Assembly: GCA_022822575.1 (NCBI GenBank)
Contig: JAJEBJ010000040.1
Location: 1 to 8,774, forward strand
Length of the DNA: 8,774 nt
Direction of reading: 5' to 3'
Source: Alphaproteobacteria bacterium
GTDB lineage: Bacteria; Pseudomonadota; Alphaproteobacteria; SP197
Of this stretch, positions 7,103 through 8,774 are shown in pieces. The translations under genes and the position numbers were made by a program. The notes under the pieces were generated by a model. The model did not search any database and had not been told where the DNA came from. It saw only the letters and a list, made by a program, of their open reading frames with translations. Every line of letters begins with the position of its first letter. Positions within the stretch are counted from its first letter, which is position 1.

Positions 7103-8774
7103 ATGACCACCATGTCGAGGGCGCACTATGCCGGAACCTACGGGCCCACCAAAGGTGATCGCATCAGACTTGGCGACACGAGTCTCGTGGCTGCAGTCAC
7201 CAGGGATCTCCTCGTGGCGGGAGACGAACTGACCACCGGGGCGGGAAAGAGCTATCGGGACGGCATGGGAATGGACTCCGGTGCCCGCCACGACGGGGGA
7301 GCCCTCGATCTCGTCATTCACAACGCGCTGGTGATTGATCCCGTGATCGGAATTGTGAAGGCCGATATCGGTGTGCGTGAAGGCCGCATCGCCGGGATTG
7401 GCAAGGCGGGCAATCCGCGAGTCATGGATGGTGTCCATCCCGAACTGGTCTGTGGACCCTCGACCGTCGTCGCCCACGGCGAACGCCTGATCGCCACGCC
7501 GGGCGGAATCGATGTCCATGTCCACTTCAAGTCCCCCGATCTGGTGCGTCATGCCCTGGCCACCGGCCTCACCACCCTCGTGGGTGGTGGCCACGGGCCG
7601 CTCTTCAGCATCGATTCCGGTGGCGCCTGGACAACCGGGCGCATGCTGCAGGCCACCGACGCCCTGCCGATGAACTTCGGTTTTCTCGGGCGCGGCAGCA
7701 CGAGCCGGGCCTCAGGCATACTCGAACACGTCGCATCCGGCATCATCGGCATCAAGGTGCACGAGGACTACGGGGCGAGCCCGGCAGCAATTGACACGGC
7801 ACTCGCCGTTGCCGACGACGTCGACTTCCAGGTGCAGCTCCACACGGACACGCTGAACGAATCGGGCTTTTACGAATCCACCATGGCGGCCATCGCCGGC
7901 CGCACCATCCACATGTATCACACGGAGGGTGCCGGCGGAGGCCATGCCCCGGACATCATCCGCTGCAATGGCGAGGCCCACTGCCTGCCGTCCTCGACCA
8001 ATCCGACCAATCCCTTCACCGTCAACACCTTCGATGAACACCTCGACATGGTGATGGCGGTGCATCACCTGTCAGCGGATTCTCCCGAGGACGTGGCCTT
8101 CGCCGAGAGTCGGATCCGTCGCACCACCACGGCGGCCGAGGACATCCTTCACGACCTCGGGGCGATTTCCATGTTCGGCTCCGACAGCATGGGCATGGGC
8201 CGGGTGAACGAGGTCGTGGCCCGCTGCTGGCAGCTGGCCAGCAAGATGAAGGACCAGCGCGGGCCCCTCGATGGCGAACCGGTGGAGGATGCCGACAACG
8301 CCCGAATCCTCAGATATCTCGCCAAGTACACGATCAATGCAGCCCGGGTTTTCGGCATCGATCACGAGGTGGGAAGTCTGGAGACCGGGAAGATGGCTGA
8401 CATCGTTCTGTGGAAGCCGGCCTTCTTCGGGCTCAAGCCGCAGACCGTGATCAAGGGCGGCTTCACCGCCTTCGCGGCCATCGGCGATGCTGCGGCAAGC
8501 ATCAGCCATGCCGACCCGGTTCTCGAAAGACCCGCCTGGGGCATGTCCGGTCGCGCGCCATCGTCCATCGCGACAACGTTCGTTCACTCCTCGTCCATCG
8601 GGCAGGATCTGGCGGGCAGGCTGGACCTGGCGAAGCCCCTCACGGCGATCGGACCGACGCGCCGGCTCACCAAGGCCGACATGCTCCACAACGACGCCCT
8701 GCCGGAGATCCGCGTCGATCCACAGACATTCGAGGTCATGGTCGACGGCCAGGTAGCCTGGTGCGAACCGGTGG
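7103..8774 (+). CDS. ureC: Urease alpha subunit UreC, divergent active site (3' end beyond window)
   Basis: The catalytic nickel subunit of urease (urea to ammonia and carbamate), or a close relative. I read one uninterrupted frame from ATG 7103 to the window edge (557 codons); about a dozen C-terminal residues are missing. AGGGGGG at 7090-7096 serves as ribosome site. Residues align with Klebsiella UreC at a constant +1 offset from the carbamylated lysine onward: K218, H220, D222, H247, H273, H321, R337 and D361, with nickel ligands H139 and H141 in GGIDVHVHF. Also intact are HTEGAGGGHAPD, AESRIRR and AKYTINAA. Two departures stand out. The flap Cys319 is V320 (MAVHHL instead of MVCHHL), and the active-site loop that normally reads GTxATTCTPGP is replaced by LFSIDSGGA (residues 170-178), four residues shorter. 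All metal ligands are present, so it is probably catalytic, but its substrate profile may differ. Maturation genes are not in view. Confidence 0.95.
   Translation, partial: MTTMSRAHYAGTYGPTKGDRIRLGDTSLVAAVTRDLLVAGDELTTGAGKSYRDGMGMDSGARHDGGALDLVIHNALVIDPVIGIVKADIGVREGRIAGIGKAGNPRVMDGVHPELVCGPSTVVAHGERLIATPGGIDVHVHFKSPDLVRHALATGLTTLVGGGHGPLFSIDSGGAWTTGRMLQATDALPMNFGFLGRGSTSRASGILEHVASGIIGIKVHEDYGASPAAIDTALAVADDVDFQVQLHTDTLNESGFYESTMAAIAGRTIHMYHTEGAGGGHAPDIIRCNGEAHCLPSSTNPTNPFTVNTFDEHLDMVMAVHHLSADSPEDVAFAESRIRRTTTAAEDILHDLGAISMFGSDSMGMGRVNEVVARCWQLASKMKDQRGPLDGEPVEDADNARILRYLAKYTINAARVFGIDHEVGSLETGKMADIVLWKPAFFGLKPQTVIKGGFTAFAAIGDAAASISHADPVLERPAWGMSGRAPSSIATTFVHSSSIGQDLAGRLDLAKPLTAIGPTRRLTKADMLHNDALPEIRVDPQTFEVMVDGQVAWCEPV

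Noticed and set aside
6283..7113. A 276-codon minus-strand frame opposite the urease gamma-beta gene
   Set aside because: It also runs into the tRNA and has no recognisable domain; the plus strand clearly encodes the urease subunit.
7103..8774. Possible frameshift or decay in ureC, considered because of the missing ATTCTPG loop
   Set aside because: Reading every codon gives one continuous frame, and the catalytic residues before and after the loop stay in register, so the change is an in-frame natural replacement.

Overview
This high-GC window most likely comes from an alphaproteobacterial chromosome. Evidence for that: a DUF2948 gene directly behind murA (a pairing I know from Alphaproteobacteria), a short basic protein of alphaproteobacterial type just ahead of murA, and a tRNA gene with an encoded CCA. 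Genes are packed tightly, with gaps of 1-50 bases or short overlaps inside each unit. I saw no insertion sequence, CRISPR array or phage gene.

Left block (about 1-3329, plus strand): the possible tail of an upstream gene, a GMC-family FAD alcohol dehydrogenase of the choline dehydrogenase type, and a 526-residue AbgB-like M20 amidohydrolase whose usual metal-site residues are partly replaced. The two genes are 50 bases apart and look like one catabolic unit of unknown substrate.

Middle block (3332-6166, minus strand, convergent with the left block): in transcription order, a small basic protein of unknown function, murA (first committed step of peptidoglycan synthesis), a DUF2948 protein, and a choline/ethanolamine-kinase-like phosphotransferase. 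The last three are separated by 1 base or overlap, so they are probably co-transcribed. hisD, which I recall as the usual gene after DUF2948, is absent and the kinase sits in its place. The convergent stops of the left and middle blocks lie in a single 8-base palindrome.

Right block (6235-8774, plus strand): a tRNA-Thr(GGT), then a fused urease gamma-beta subunit gene and the urease alpha gene ureC, which runs off the window about a dozen residues before its expected end. The urease is the most interesting item. All nickel ligands and the carbamylated lysine are present. However, the active-site flap cysteine is valine, and the strongly conserved active-site loop of canonical ureases (TxATTCTPG) is replaced by an unrelated loop four residues shorter. 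No accessory gene (ureD, E, F or G) lies on the upstream side. It is best read as a divergent second-type urease, or a urease-fold enzyme with an altered pocket.
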